A DNA stretch of 64,000 nucleotides from Chitinispirillaceae bacterium (GTDB lineage: Bacteria; Fibrobacterota; Chitinivibrionia; Chitinivibrionales; Chitinispirillaceae), in contig JAFGIW010000131.1 in assembly GCA_016929415.1 (NCBI GenBank), positions 1 to 64,000 of the forward strand, in the 5' to 3' direction. The position numbers were made by a program, and so were the translations under genes. The notes beneath the pieces are model-generated. The model did not search any database. It was not told the origin of the DNA and worked only from the letters and a program-made list of their open reading frames with translations. Every line of letters starts with the position of its first letter. Position 1 is the first letter of the stretch. This document shows, piece by piece, positions 42,307-51,055 of this stretch.

Positions 42307-44112
42307 ATGCGACACTCCCCACAGCCCTTTATCTGCCGAATTTCAATTTCCGGCGAGGCAGGTGACGGCATCATGAGTGCCGGCGACATACTGATGAAGG
42401 CCTCTGCACACGAGGGGTTCGATGCGACGGTGGTCAAGAGCTTTCCGTCGAATATACGCGGGGGATACTCCCAGTCGCTTGTTACAATAGCCGAAAAACC
42501 GGCTGTTTCGCCGATCGGCGATTGCGCCATACTCTTTGCGCTGAGCTCTAATGCTTTTCTCCTTGATACGCTGCACCTTACGCCCCGCACCCTCATCCTC
42601 GTCGAGACGACCGCGCATGCCGACGGACAGGGTCGTGACCGGTTCAAACAACTTTCTGCCGCAGGTCAGACCATCTTTTCGGTACCGGTCCTACAGCTCG
42701 CGCGCGAAACCGCCGGAAGCTCCGCCATCAGATCGACGGTCGCGCTCGGTATTCTCGGCGAACTGCTGGGGATGGGCGGCGATCAGCTCCGCGCGGCCGT
42801 CGCCTGGCGATTCAGGGAAAAAGGGACCGGGCTGATCGAGCTGAACCGCATCGCGCTTGACGCCGGTATTCTATGGGCCCGCCAGCATATTGACAAAAAA
42901 TATTGGTTGACCGTGCCGCGCCGCCGTGCGCGAACCGACCGGGAGGACCGTTTCATGCTCGAGGGGAATCAGGCCGTCGCGCTTGGCGCCATTGCAGCCG
43001 GCTGCACCTTTTATACCTCGTACCCGATCACCCCGGCAACGGGGGTGGGTGAAACGCTCTCCCGCCTGATGACGGCGCACGGCGGGGTCGCCTATCAGGC
43101 AGAAGATGAGATCGCCGCACTGGGCGCGGCGATCGGGGCTTCATTTGCAGGAGTAAAAACGATGACCGCTACGTCGGGCCCGGGCCTCTCCCTCATGCAG
43201 GAATTTCTGGGCTATGCCTCGATGGTCGAATTGCCCGTTGTCGTGGTTGATGTGCAGCGGGCGGGACCCTCAACCGGCATGCCGACCAAACACAGCCAGG
43301 ATGACCTGTTCGCCGCGATATTCGGGGGGCACGGCGAAGGACAGCGCATCGTCATCGCTCCCGCCACCGTGGAAGAGTGTTTCTCCGCCACGGTGACGGC
43401 GTTCAACTGCGCGGAGCACTATCAGTGCCCTGTGATTGTGCTGAGCGACAGCACGCTCGGAATGATGAAAAGAGTCATTGCGAAATCCGCCCTGGAAAGC
43501 CCTGTAATTATCAACCGGGACATCTTTACCGGAAGCGACGATACCCCGACCCCGTGGCTGCGTTACCGGTTGACCGATTCGGGCACCAATCCTCTGACAA
43601 TCCCCGGCGTGTCTTCCGTCACCTACCGCGCCACCGGTATCGAACATAATGAGGATTCAACCCCGGCAACTACCCCCTTCGAACGCTGCGCGCAGATGGA
43701 GAAACGGTTTCGAAAGCTGCGCCGCATTGAAATGGAAATGGATAATCCGGTGCTCTGGGACCTCGAACCCGCAGACACTGTCCCCCTTGACGCCTGCCTC
43801 TGCTCCTGGGGACTTACCGCGTCGATCACCCGTGAAGCAATCGCCTCCCTGCGCGGCGAGGGATTCCGCATCGCGGCCGTTTACCCCCGTCTGCTCTTCC
43901 CGGTCTGCACTGAAGCGTTCAACCGCTGGGCGGATCTCTGTACGCTGCAGATCGTCGTGGAAGCCAATTTTACGGGGCAGTTCTGCGCGCTTCTCAGAAT
44001 GAGCACGCGGGCACGGCCGCACCCGTTGACCGTTTCACGCGGGGAACCGTTCACGCCCCCGGAAATCGCAGCGGGCATCCGGTCGATCATTAACAAAGAG
44101 GCGGCCGCATGA
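42307..44112 (+). CDS. 2-oxoacid:ferredoxin oxidoreductase, fused gamma-alpha subunit (KorA type)
   Basis: A 601-aa fusion. Residues 1-185 form the gamma domain (ISGEAGDGIMSAGDILMKAS, SNIRGGYSQSLV); residues about 215-600 form the alpha domain (EGNQAVALGAIAAGCTFYTS then YPITPAT; YQAEDEIAALGAAIGASFAG; TATSGPGLSLMQEFLGYASM). With the beta subunit encoded next it oxidatively decarboxylates a 2-oxoacid to the acyl-CoA, passing electrons to ferredoxin. Fused gamma-alpha is typical of the 2-oxoglutarate/2-oxoacid group. The stop overlaps the beta start (ATGA). Which 2-oxoacid is used cannot be told from sequence. Confidence 0.88.
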   Translation: MRHSPQPFICRISISGEAGDGIMSAGDILMKASAHEGFDATVVKSFPSNIRGGYSQSLVTIAEKPAVSPIGDCAILFALSSNAFLLDTLHLTPRTLILVETTAHADGQGRDRFKQLSAAGQTIFSVPVLQLARETAGSSAIRSTVALGILGELLGMGGDQLRAAVAWRFREKGTGLIELNRIALDAGILWARQHIDKKYWLTVPRRRARTDREDRFMLEGNQAVALGAIAAGCTFYTSYPITPATGVGETLSRLMTAHGGVAYQAEDEIAALGAAIGASFAGVKTMTATSGPGLSLMQEFLGYASMVELPVVVVDVQRAGPSTGMPTKHSQDDLFAAIFGGHGEGQRIVIAPATVEECFSATVTAFNCAEHYQCPVIVLSDSTLGMMKRVIAKSALESPVIINRDIFTGSDDTPTPWLRYRLTDSGTNPLTIPGVSSVTYRATGIEHNEDSTPATTPFERCAQMEKRFRKLRRIEMEMDNPVLWDLEPADTVPLDACLCSWGLTASITREAIASLRGEGFRIAAVYPRLLFPVCTEAFNRWADLCTLQIVVEANFTGQFCALLRMSTRARPHPLTVSRGEPFTPPEIAAGIRSIINKEAAA

Positions 44113-44987
44113 TGCCGCGCTACATCACGCAGGACTATCGCAGCCGTATCAGGCCGACCTGGTGCAAAGGGTGCTCCTATTATGGCGTTCTGGCGGCACT
44201 CACCGAGGTGTTTGCCGAAAAACAGATCGATCCTCACCGGCTGAACGTCGTATCAGGGATCGGCTGCTCTTCACGGATGACGCTCTGTCTCAACACTTTC
44301 GGTCTGCATACGCTCCACGGCAGGGCACTGCCGGTCGCCATCGGCTCACGGCTTGTCAATCCCGACCTGACGGTGGTCGTCGCTGCCGGGGACGGCGATT
44401 TTTTTTCCATCGGTATCGGCCATTTCGTCCACGCGGCACGTAAAAATTTCGATATGACGGTCATCTGTATGGATAATCGCATGTATGCAATGACCAAGAA
44501 CCAGGCCTCACCCACCTCAATTGTCGGCTATCGGGGGTCGCTGACGCCGTGGGGAAAAATGAGCGTGCCGCTCAATGTGCTGGAATTCGCCATTGCCTGC
44601 GACGCGACGTTCGTTTCGCGCACCTTCGCCGGTTCGCAGCAACATATGCAGGAGACGATCAGCCGCGGCCTCGACCACCGCGGATTTTCATTCATCGAAG
44701 TGATCGCCCCTTGCGGCACGTTCGACCGAACCGCCACGCTTGCATCACTCTCTCCCCGCATGGTCGACATCAACCGCGAACATCGGCACGACCCCGCCGA
44801 CAAAAAAGCAGCCCTTGCCGCGGCAGTGCAGGCACTCGATTATGATGCTTCGGATGATGCGCCCGTTCCGATCGGCGTCTTCTGGGAGAACTCTGTTCCG
44901 ACCTTCGAAGAACGGATCGCGGAAATTAAAAAAGCGCATAAAAAAAAGGCGTCTTTTGCATCACTACTAAAAAATTATTCGCTATGA
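44109..44987 (+). CDS. 2-oxoacid:ferredoxin oxidoreductase, beta subunit (KorB type)
   Basis: A 292-aa TPP-binding subunit. Cysteines in WCKGC, GIGCSS and PCGTF match the four ligands of the [4Fe-4S] cluster; GDGDFFSIGIGHFVHAARKN then MDNRMYAMTKNQASPTS is the TPP/Mg site. It is translationally coupled to the alpha-gamma gene. No separate delta/ferredoxin gene follows, so electrons go to a free ferredoxin. The C-terminus has a basic KKAHKKKASF tail. Confidence 0.88.
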   Translation: MMPRYITQDYRSRIRPTWCKGCSYYGVLAALTEVFAEKQIDPHRLNVVSGIGCSSRMTLCLNTFGLHTLHGRALPVAIGSRLVNPDLTVVVAAGDGDFFSIGIGHFVHAARKNFDMTVICMDNRMYAMTKNQASPTSIVGYRGSLTPWGKMSVPLNVLEFAIACDATFVSRTFAGSQQHMQETISRGLDHRGFSFIEVIAPCGTFDRTATLASLSPRMVDINREHRHDPADKKAALAAAVQALDYDASDDAPVPIGVFWENSVPTFEERIAEIKKAHKKKASFASLLKNYSL

Positions 44988-45095
44988 TTTCGCGAGGCCG
45001 CTTGAACAATATATATTACCAGAGTCAGCCACTTTTTCAGAGTCGAAAATGCCTGTCAAACAGTATCTATTTTACCCCTGCTCCTGGAGGATCAT

Positions 45096-45983
45096 ATGAA
45101 ACTGCTACGCTCTTTTTCAGTCTGCGCTCTCTCGTTTCTCATGGTTGCCTCAATCGCGATCGATTGCGGTAAAAAGGGGCCCACCATCGAACAGCGCATC
45201 AGTGCACTGCAAGAAAAGGGAGTTCCCGACACCGTTTTGGCAAATGTCAAGCTGTACCTCTACCAGGTCAACTCGGCCAGAAAAGCCTCACAGGCGGGCG
45301 CAGCACGCACCTACGGCGATTCGCTCAAAAAAGGCATCGTCATTGCCGAAGCATGGTATGATCAGGCAATGCAGACCAACAAACCCATCGTCGAAAAACT
45401 GCGCAAATCGTTTGTCGACCGCAAGGCGAGCCTGAGCGGTCTGCAACTCCAAGACGCCGACAGCCTGCTGAAAATAACCGATTCACTTATCGCAAAAAAC
45501 TGGCTGGTACAGGCGCGTACCAGGATGGAGTCGTTCGATACGATCATAGGCGTTCTGGTGCAGAACGAGGAGAAGGCAAAGGAGATCCGCAAGAAACTGG
45601 TCGGTACCTGGAAAGACGTCCATGAGCTGCGACCCAACGAGGACGAAGGGTACCGATGGAAAGCGGTGGAAACACGCATTTTCAAGTTCGGCGCCGACGG
45701 TTCATTCGAAGGACACGAAGAGATGCACGGGCAAACCGCTCCCATCAGGAAAGAGGACTGGAAATTCCTCTCATGGGGAAAATACGATCTCATGGGCGAT
45801 ACCATCTACCAGTTTATCACACGTGAAAAATGCGTGCAGCAGCTCTATCATTTTCTGGATCCCAAAACCAACAAATGGCGACGTGAAGATCAGAAGACCT
45901 ACGATTCCACCATCACCAACGGCGCGAAAGACCGGTTCATCACGTTCGACGATCTGAAGATCGCGTTTAAAAAGATCAAGTAA
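45096..45983 (+). CDS. Predicted lipoprotein of unknown function
   Basis: A 295-aa exported protein. The signal region LLRSFSVCALSFLMVASIAI is followed by DCGKKG, so the Cys (residue 24) is probably lipidated even though the -1 residue Asp is atypical. A helical stretch (about 30-165) is followed by a beta-rich, lipocalin-like segment (LVGTWKDVHE..., FKFGADGSFEGHEEMHG, KYDLMGDTIYQFITREK), which resembles small domains that begin with a GxW motif. No enzyme signature. Single gene with its own terminator. Confidence 0.6.
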   Translation: MKLLRSFSVCALSFLMVASIAIDCGKKGPTIEQRISALQEKGVPDTVLANVKLYLYQVNSARKASQAGAARTYGDSLKKGIVIAEAWYDQAMQTNKPIVEKLRKSFVDRKASLSGLQLQDADSLLKITDSLIAKNWLVQARTRMESFDTIIGVLVQNEEKAKEIRKKLVGTWKDVHELRPNEDEGYRWKAVETRIFKFGADGSFEGHEEMHGQTAPIRKEDWKFLSWGKYDLMGDTIYQFITREKCVQQLYHFLDPKTNKWRREDQKTYDSTITNGAKDRFITFDDLKIAFKKIK

Positions 45984-46009
45984 GAAACATTTTTACCGGA
46001 AGAGAATGG

Positions 46010-46036
46010 AAAGGGAGGCTCAAAGGCATCCCTTTT
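46010..46036 (+). terminator. Terminator-like hairpin after the lipoprotein gene
   Basis: AAAGGGA, 12-base loop, TCCCTTT followed by T and then GCGTGTTTT. It lies 26 bases after the stop at 45983. Moderately strong; probably ends the lipoprotein transcript. Confidence 0.5.
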
Positions 46037-46069
46037 GCGTGTTTTACAACATGAGCGGTATATACAATG

Positions 46070-46330
46070 AAACCCTCCCCCGGTTTTCACCCGGAGGAGG
46101 GTCCGTGGCCAGTCAGGTGTGCTGGTTGACGGGGAATTTTTTACCGGTGGAGGTTTATCTTTCTTGAGGTAATGTCCGCCCAGTCCAACGGGATACCCGG
46201 AGAATGCACACCACTCCCGCCACGCGTATCTGCCGTGGAAGCGTAACGGTAAACGTTACCGTGCTCGTGGCTGCCGGAAGTAGCCCATAAGCCAGGCGGA
46301 TCAATATACGAATGGGGTGGAATAATTCTT
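46070..46330 (+). other. Structured intergenic region upstream of the asparagine-synthetase-like gene
   Basis: The 460-base gap 45984-46443 contains several strong inverted repeats in a row: CCCTCC...GGAGGG around 46071-46098, CCACG-N9-CGTGG around 46217-46236, and ACGGTAA-ACG-TTACCGT around 46245-46261, with further pairing possible between flanking GC stretches. No ORF of note is present. It may be a non-coding RNA or a long leader, but I do not recognise a riboswitch class. Confidence 0.3.
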
Positions 46331-46443
46331 TAAGTTCTAATGAGGTGCCGTGCAGCAGTGGCCGTTTTCAGCGGTAACCTGGGTAAGTTGAACGTTATGT
46401 ATTTTTATCCTGCAACGACCACTTTTTCAAAAGGAACCATACC

Positions 46444-47676
46444 ATGTCGGATGAAAAAACGATCGGCCAAAGCCTCCTGGGATTTCAGTCCGCCCTCAGG
46501 CAGGACGGCGAGTCGCTGGAAAGTTTCATCACTGAAACGTACAGCGGCAAATGGATGGGAGATGCGCTCTACCATGCAATGGCAATCAGGACCACCTTTG
46601 TCAACGCACTGCACAATTTCCTCACCGATTACGGTCTTTTCAATATGGAACGGGTACTGTTAAGCCCGGTCACCGACCCGCTCGCCCACGATATCGAGCA
46701 TATCCCGTCAATCAGTTACAAGGGCCACGTCTATCGGGGGACCCATTCGATGATCTATTCCAAATTCCTCGCCTGCTTCAATAAAAACATGAAGGGGATA
46801 TTCGTCGATTCTCCGAACATACGCCTGGAACTGGAAAGCGCCACCGGCAAACAGCGGGGAAAATATCTGATCGACTTCTCCCAGATGGACATTGAGGTCC
46901 GCCGCAACAGAAACATCAGGCTGGAGGAGTATTATGGAAATCCCGACAAGGTAACTTCCATTCTCAGGGAAGACATGGAAACCGCGCTTCATTTTTTCGA
47001 GGATCTCATTACCCGCAGCGTCAAGACAATCGTCGAAAAAAACGGAGACGACCTCAAGGCGCTCGGCGTCGCACTCGAAGAACCACGACCGCCGTTTCCG
47101 CGCTATCGCAAAGACGAGGTGGATAAAAAATTCGGTGCCTCGGGGTATGAAAAAAAACTCGGCAGGGAGGCGAAATCGCAGTTTTTCTGGATCACCGGCC
47201 TTCCGCGTGAAAATTACGACCTCATTTACCCCTACCTCAAGGCCGACGGTTCGAAAATCAGGCTTACCGACGTTACCTCCGACATGGTTTACAACTACGA
47301 CATCTGCGTGCAATCGCTCCAGCGCGACACCGGCTGTTTCGGCGATGCCTACGAAATCGGTTCGGGGGCCATCCGCGAATGGCTCTATGAACCGATCATC
47401 GAACGGCTCCTCGACAACAACATCATCCGCGCCCGGCCGCGTATCAGCCGCGGCAGCATCGAAAACATCGAGGAGCTCGACGGCTACGGCCCGTTCCTCA
47501 TGGCGGCCGCGCTCAAAGACGAAAAGGGCAATTTCCTCTTCCCGGAAACATTCGGCGGCGGGATAGGCATCGAGCGGACGTTGTTTGCTCTTTGTAAAGG
47601 TCCTAAAATCACCAAGGTCGATGACGTCACTCTTTTCGGGAAAAACCCGGATTCGCATCCGTTGTATTTGTTCTGA
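46444..47676 (+). CDS. Asparagine synthetase of the Asp/AsnRS-related (archaeal AS-AR) type
   Basis: A 410-aa class II aminoacyl-tRNA-synthetase-like core without an anticodon-binding domain. Motif blocks: LLSPVTDPLAHDIEHI, RGTHSMIYSKFLAC, IFVDSPNIRLELES followed by YLIDFSQMDIEVR (motif 2), FWITGLPRENYDLIYPY, EIGSGAIREWLYEP and the motif 3 FGGGIGIERTLFALC. This agrees with the archaeal asparagine synthetase described in Pyrococcus (AS-AR), which derives from AspRS/AsnRS and makes asparagine from aspartate, ATP and ammonia. It is not the E. coli AsnA sequence type. A lysyl- or asparaginyl-tRNA-synthetase paralogue with another role is possible. The GH5-like gene follows after 12 bases. Confidence 0.6.
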   Translation: MSDEKTIGQSLLGFQSALRQDGESLESFITETYSGKWMGDALYHAMAIRTTFVNALHNFLTDYGLFNMERVLLSPVTDPLAHDIEHIPSISYKGHVYRGTHSMIYSKFLACFNKNMKGIFVDSPNIRLELESATGKQRGKYLIDFSQMDIEVRRNRNIRLEEYYGNPDKVTSILREDMETALHFFEDLITRSVKTIVEKNGDDLKALGVALEEPRPPFPRYRKDEVDKKFGASGYEKKLGREAKSQFFWITGLPRENYDLIYPYLKADGSKIRLTDVTSDMVYNYDICVQSLQRDTGCFGDAYEIGSGAIREWLYEPIIERLLDNNIIRARPRISRGSIENIEELDGYGPFLMAAALKDEKGNFLFPETFGGGIGIERTLFALCKGPKITKVDDVTLFGKNPDSHPLYLF

Positions 47677-47688
47677 TACGGAGCGGAT

Positions 47689-49479
47689 GTGCGTCATCGC
47701 CTGATGGTATTTTGCGCGCTGCTCCTGTGTGCGTGTCCGGGCGCGACACCGGCCGATACGCTTGCCAACTTCATCACCCGGCGCGGCGACCGGCTGTACG
47801 ACGGAGCGCGCGACCTGCGGGTCATTTCATTCAACGTGCCGAATCTCCTCCTGCTTGAGGACGATTTCGCGTTCACCGCCGTCAACAACTGGTCGCTCCC
47901 CACCACGTTCGAAATCCGCGATGCATTCCAGTCAGTAAAGGAGGCGGGCGGACTCGTGGTGCGGACCTACTGCTTCCGCATCCACAAGCGCAATGAACCC
48001 CCATTTCTTCCCAAACATCTCACCGCCTGGCGCACCTTCTACGAACCGGCCTTCAGAGTGATGGATACCGTACTTGCGCTTGCAAACGAATACGAAATAC
48101 GACTCATTATTCCCCTCCTCGAAGGTCCTCCCTGGTGGGGGCCGAAGAACCATTTCGCGCGGCTGCGGGGGAGGCGGTACGGTTTCGAAAGCAATGGGGG
48201 AAGGGAGGACTACCGCCACCTTGTCGGGTACGTGCTTAACCGCCGCAACTCCGTCACCGGAACGCTCTATAAAAACGACAAGGCGATCCTCTGCTGGGAA
48301 ACGGGGAACGAGATGCCGACCTCTTCGCGATGGCTTGGTGAAATGGCCGCTTTCATCAAGCGCATTGATCCCAACCATCTGGTGATGGACGGCAATTACG
48401 GTGTCCGCACCGCAGCCCTCAACGACCCGAATGTCGACATCGTTTCCAACCACTTCTATACAAAGTGTGCGCAGGGCATTTCCCGTGACCTTGATAAAAT
48501 CAACGGCCGGAAAGCCTATATCGCCGGCGAGTGGGGATGGACCAAAGAGAAGACAGGCGAAGTCATCCGCCGTACCATCGGAGGCTCCGCGTCAGGGGCG
48601 CTCGTCTGGTCGCTGCGGTACCGTTACCGCGGCGGCGGATTTACGTGGCATAAAGGTCAGGGGCTCCACTGGCCGGGAGGATTCAAACGGGAGGAACAGC
48701 GTGATGAACGGGAAATTCTCGCTGCAGTACGGAACGGCGCCTTTGCGATCCGCGGCCTCACCCCACCGCCGCTGCGGCCGCCCGCGCCGCCGGCGCCGCT
48801 GCCGATCAATCACCCGTCGTCAATTTCGTGGCAGGGATCAACGGGAGCCCTCTTTTATACGGTCGAGCGGGCCGAGGGGCCGGAAGGCCCCTGGACGGTT
48901 GCCGGCGATTCGATTGACGAAACCGTCGTTGCCTACCGGCCCCTGTTCAACGACACGTCGGTGCGCATCGGTAAAACCTATTATTACCGGGTCATTGCCC
49001 GAGGCACGGGCGGTAGTTCCGCTCCTTCGGCGGTTGCCGGTCCGGTCGCGGTCACCTCGTTGACACTGGTTGACGAACTGCTACCCTCCGGCGAACGATT
49101 TATCGCGGCCAGGGGAACTTCTTTTACCGATGCGAAGCCGTGGCGGTTCAAGTATGATTTCCACCGTCGCAGGGGAGCGCGGGGAGAGTATATCGAATAC
49201 CGGGTGGAGGGCATCATCGGCGGCGTGAGAATCTTCGCCTTTTTTCCGGGGCGACCGTTCGATTTTACGGTCGAAATTTCCGCCGACGGTGATGTCTATT
49301 CACCGGTTATTGTCCGGCGAAGGCCATTCCCCTACTGCTGCGCCGACCCGCGCGACCGGCTCCGGCTGCCGGTGCTTTTTACTGTCAATGCTCCGGAAAC
49401 AAGAGGCAACCGGGTGCGCATCGTCTTTCCCCGGGGAAAGGCGCAGGTGGGAAGGTGCGAGATCGATTACGTCAAATAA
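47689..49479 (+). CDS. Secreted GH5-like glycoside hydrolase (mannanase-type) with Fn3-like domain
   Basis: A 596-aa protein starting at GTG 47689 (GGAG upstream). Signal peptide with LLLCACPG, possibly a lipobox. The catalytic (beta/alpha)8 domain spans about 30-360: WETGNEMP near residue 205 carries the NE acid/base pair and IAGEWGW near residue 280 the likely nucleophile Glu; FNVPNLL and EGPPWWGP also fit GH5 mannanase-like enzymes. A proline-rich linker (PPPLRPPAPPAPLP) leads to an Fn3-like domain (YTVERAEGPEGPW) and a C-terminal beta domain. Probably extracellular polysaccharide breakdown; substrate not certain. Confidence 0.75.
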   Translation: MRHRLMVFCALLLCACPGATPADTLANFITRRGDRLYDGARDLRVISFNVPNLLLLEDDFAFTAVNNWSLPTTFEIRDAFQSVKEAGGLVVRTYCFRIHKRNEPPFLPKHLTAWRTFYEPAFRVMDTVLALANEYEIRLIIPLLEGPPWWGPKNHFARLRGRRYGFESNGGREDYRHLVGYVLNRRNSVTGTLYKNDKAILCWETGNEMPTSSRWLGEMAAFIKRIDPNHLVMDGNYGVRTAALNDPNVDIVSNHFYTKCAQGISRDLDKINGRKAYIAGEWGWTKEKTGEVIRRTIGGSASGALVWSLRYRYRGGGFTWHKGQGLHWPGGFKREEQRDEREILAAVRNGAFAIRGLTPPPLRPPAPPAPLPINHPSSISWQGSTGALFYTVERAEGPEGPWTVAGDSIDETVVAYRPLFNDTSVRIGKTYYYRVIARGTGGSSAPSAVAGPVAVTSLTLVDELLPSGERFIAARGTSFTDAKPWRFKYDFHRRRGARGEYIEYRVEGIIGGVRIFAFFPGRPFDFTVEISADGDVYSPVIVRRRPFPYCCADPRDRLRLPVLFTVNAPETRGNRVRIVFPRGKAQVGRCEIDYVK

Positions 49480-49563
49480 TCCGTCTGTCGCCCGAAGGCG
49501 AATTCTCCGGCACTCTTTACTGCCACAAAAGGGGGGCGCGCGGCCTGCGAACCCCCTTTGACC

Positions 49564-50118
49564 TCACGCACCGACAAGTTCCGCTTTTTCAATGACCGTC
49601 TCTTTGGTTTGGTCCGCCTGCAGTTGTTCGATGAGTGCTTCCGTCCATTTTTGGATTTTCCGCCAGTCCCTGAAATCGCCCTCAGGACTCTTCACCATCT
49701 TCTTAACGATAAATCGCGCGAAGAAACCGAGTTTCAAATAATCCATTTTCCCGGCAAAGAGCCCCTCGCTTATGAGCGAAATCTCCCTCCGTATCGGGTC
49801 GAGAAAGCCCTCGGCGGCCAGGTGATGCTCGGAAATCTCTTTTTTCATGGAGCAACAGACGGCGAATGCGGCAACCGGATATTGTGCAAGCGGGGATTTT
49901 TTCTTCCTTATGAATCGCACCATTTCAGGCATGAGCATTCCCATGCGTACCGCCGTACCAAGGACGACGGCATCGTATTCCTCAAACGACCGCGCCTTTT
50001 TTACCGGAAGTACTTCAGCCTGCATGCCGGATTCGTTCAGCAGTTCTCCAATCGATTCGGCAATCTCCCTTGTGGAACCGGCACGGGTTGCGTAAAGAAC
50101 AAGCACTCTGTTTGCCAT
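49564..50118 (-). CDS. Flavodoxin-domain protein, HemG-like
   Basis: A 184-aa flavodoxin-fold protein: the FMN phosphate loop ATRAGSTREIAESIGELL at the N-terminus and AVVLGTAVRMGMLMPEMVRF near residues 50-70. The length and the C-terminal extension suit the menaquinone-dependent protoporphyrinogen IX dehydrogenase (HemG)-like group, whose members act in haem synthesis or as general flavodoxins. No haem genes are nearby. It is divergent from the riboflavin operon; the 286-base gap 50119-50404 shows no FMN riboswitch. Confidence 0.75.
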   Translation of the reverse strand: MANRVLVLYATRAGSTREIAESIGELLNESGMQAEVLPVKKARSFEEYDAVVLGTAVRMGMLMPEMVRFIRKKKSPLAQYPVAAFAVCCSMKKEISEHHLAAEGFLDPIRREISLISEGLFAGKMDYLKLGFFARFIVKKMVKSPEGDFRDWRKIQKWTEALIEQLQADQTKETVIEKAELVGA

Positions 50119-50404
50119 ACATTATCTCCGTTGATGTGCTGTCCGGATCTCTGACATTAATCTACCCCGTTATACCACATTATTTTTAATCGAGAACACC
50201 CCTGCTCCTGTGACGACGTATTGCCCCCAAAATACCTTTTGCTGCTTCCTGGAACTCTACATTTTCCGCTTTCTGAAAAAGCGGGACCTGAAACAGTCAC
50301 CATTTCCCTCAATAGTTGCGAAAACAACCGCAGTCCGTGTATTTTTAATAACTTTCAGGCATATCATCCCTGTTTCATCGTTTATTCAAGGCAAGTGCAC
50401 TACT

Positions 50405-51055
50405 ATGTTTACCGGGATCATTGAATGTATCGGCACGATCATCGGCGTGCAGCATCGCGGGACATCGATTATCCTCACGATCAAGCCTGAAAATGACGAC
50501 TTCCCGGTGAACATCGGCGGGTCGGTCGCCGTTGACGGTACCTGCCTGACGTTAGAGCGGCGGGAGGGGGGTACGATGCAGTTCAACGCGGTAGCCGAAA
50601 CCCTCCACAGGACGACGTTGAGCGAGGTATCCGCGGGGAGGCGCGTCAATCTCGAGCGGGCGGCGCTTTTAGGAAGCCGCCTCGACGGCCACTTTGTTTA
50701 CGGGCATGTCGACGGAACCGGAACGATCCTTCGCGACCGTGAAATGAACGGAAGCATCGTGCGCACCATTGCGGTCCCTGCCGAACTCTCCCGTTTCATG
50801 GCGGAAAAAGGGGCGATCGCCGTCGACGGAATCAGCTTGACTATTGCAGAGTCCGCAGCGGCCGGCATCGCGGTGTCGCTCATCCCGCACACCCTGAAAA
50901 TAACCACCATGCCGCTCAAGAAAGCCGGCGATACGGTCAATCTCGAATGCGACATGGTCGCACGGTACCTTTACCGGTTCATGCAGACGGGCAATCTTCC
51001 CGCAGCGGCGACCGCGGAACCGCTGCTCTCCCTCATGCAAAGGTCGGGATTTTGA
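50405..51055 (+). CDS. ribE: Riboflavin synthase alpha chain
   Basis: A 216-aa protein made of two lumazine-binding repeats. It begins with the diagnostic [12 protein letters not shown] and has [12 protein letters not shown] in repeat 1 and [14 protein letters not shown] in repeat 2, plus GHVDGTG. It dismutates two 6,7-dimethyl-8-ribityllumazine molecules to riboflavin. ATG 50405 is the normal family start; the frame is open upstream. Its stop overlaps the TTG start of ribBA (TTGA). Confidence 0.93.
   Translation: MFTGIIECIGTIIGVQHRGTSIILTIKPENDDFPVNIGGSVAVDGTCLTLERREGGTMQFNAVAETLHRTTLSEVSAGRRVNLERAALLGSRLDGHFVYGHVDGTGTILRDREMNGSIVRTIAVPAELSRFMAEKGAIAVDGISLTIAESAAAGIAVSLIPHTLKITTMPLKKAGDTVNLECDMVARYLYRFMQTGNLPAAATAEPLLSLMQRSGF

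Noticed and set aside
46708..47697. Long open frame (329 codons) on the minus strand
   Set aside because: Antisense shadow of the asparagine-synthetase-like gene, whose motifs are unmistakable on the plus strand.
50119..50404. FMN riboswitch upstream of the riboflavin operon
   Set aside because: The conserved core sequences of the RFN element are not found in the leader.
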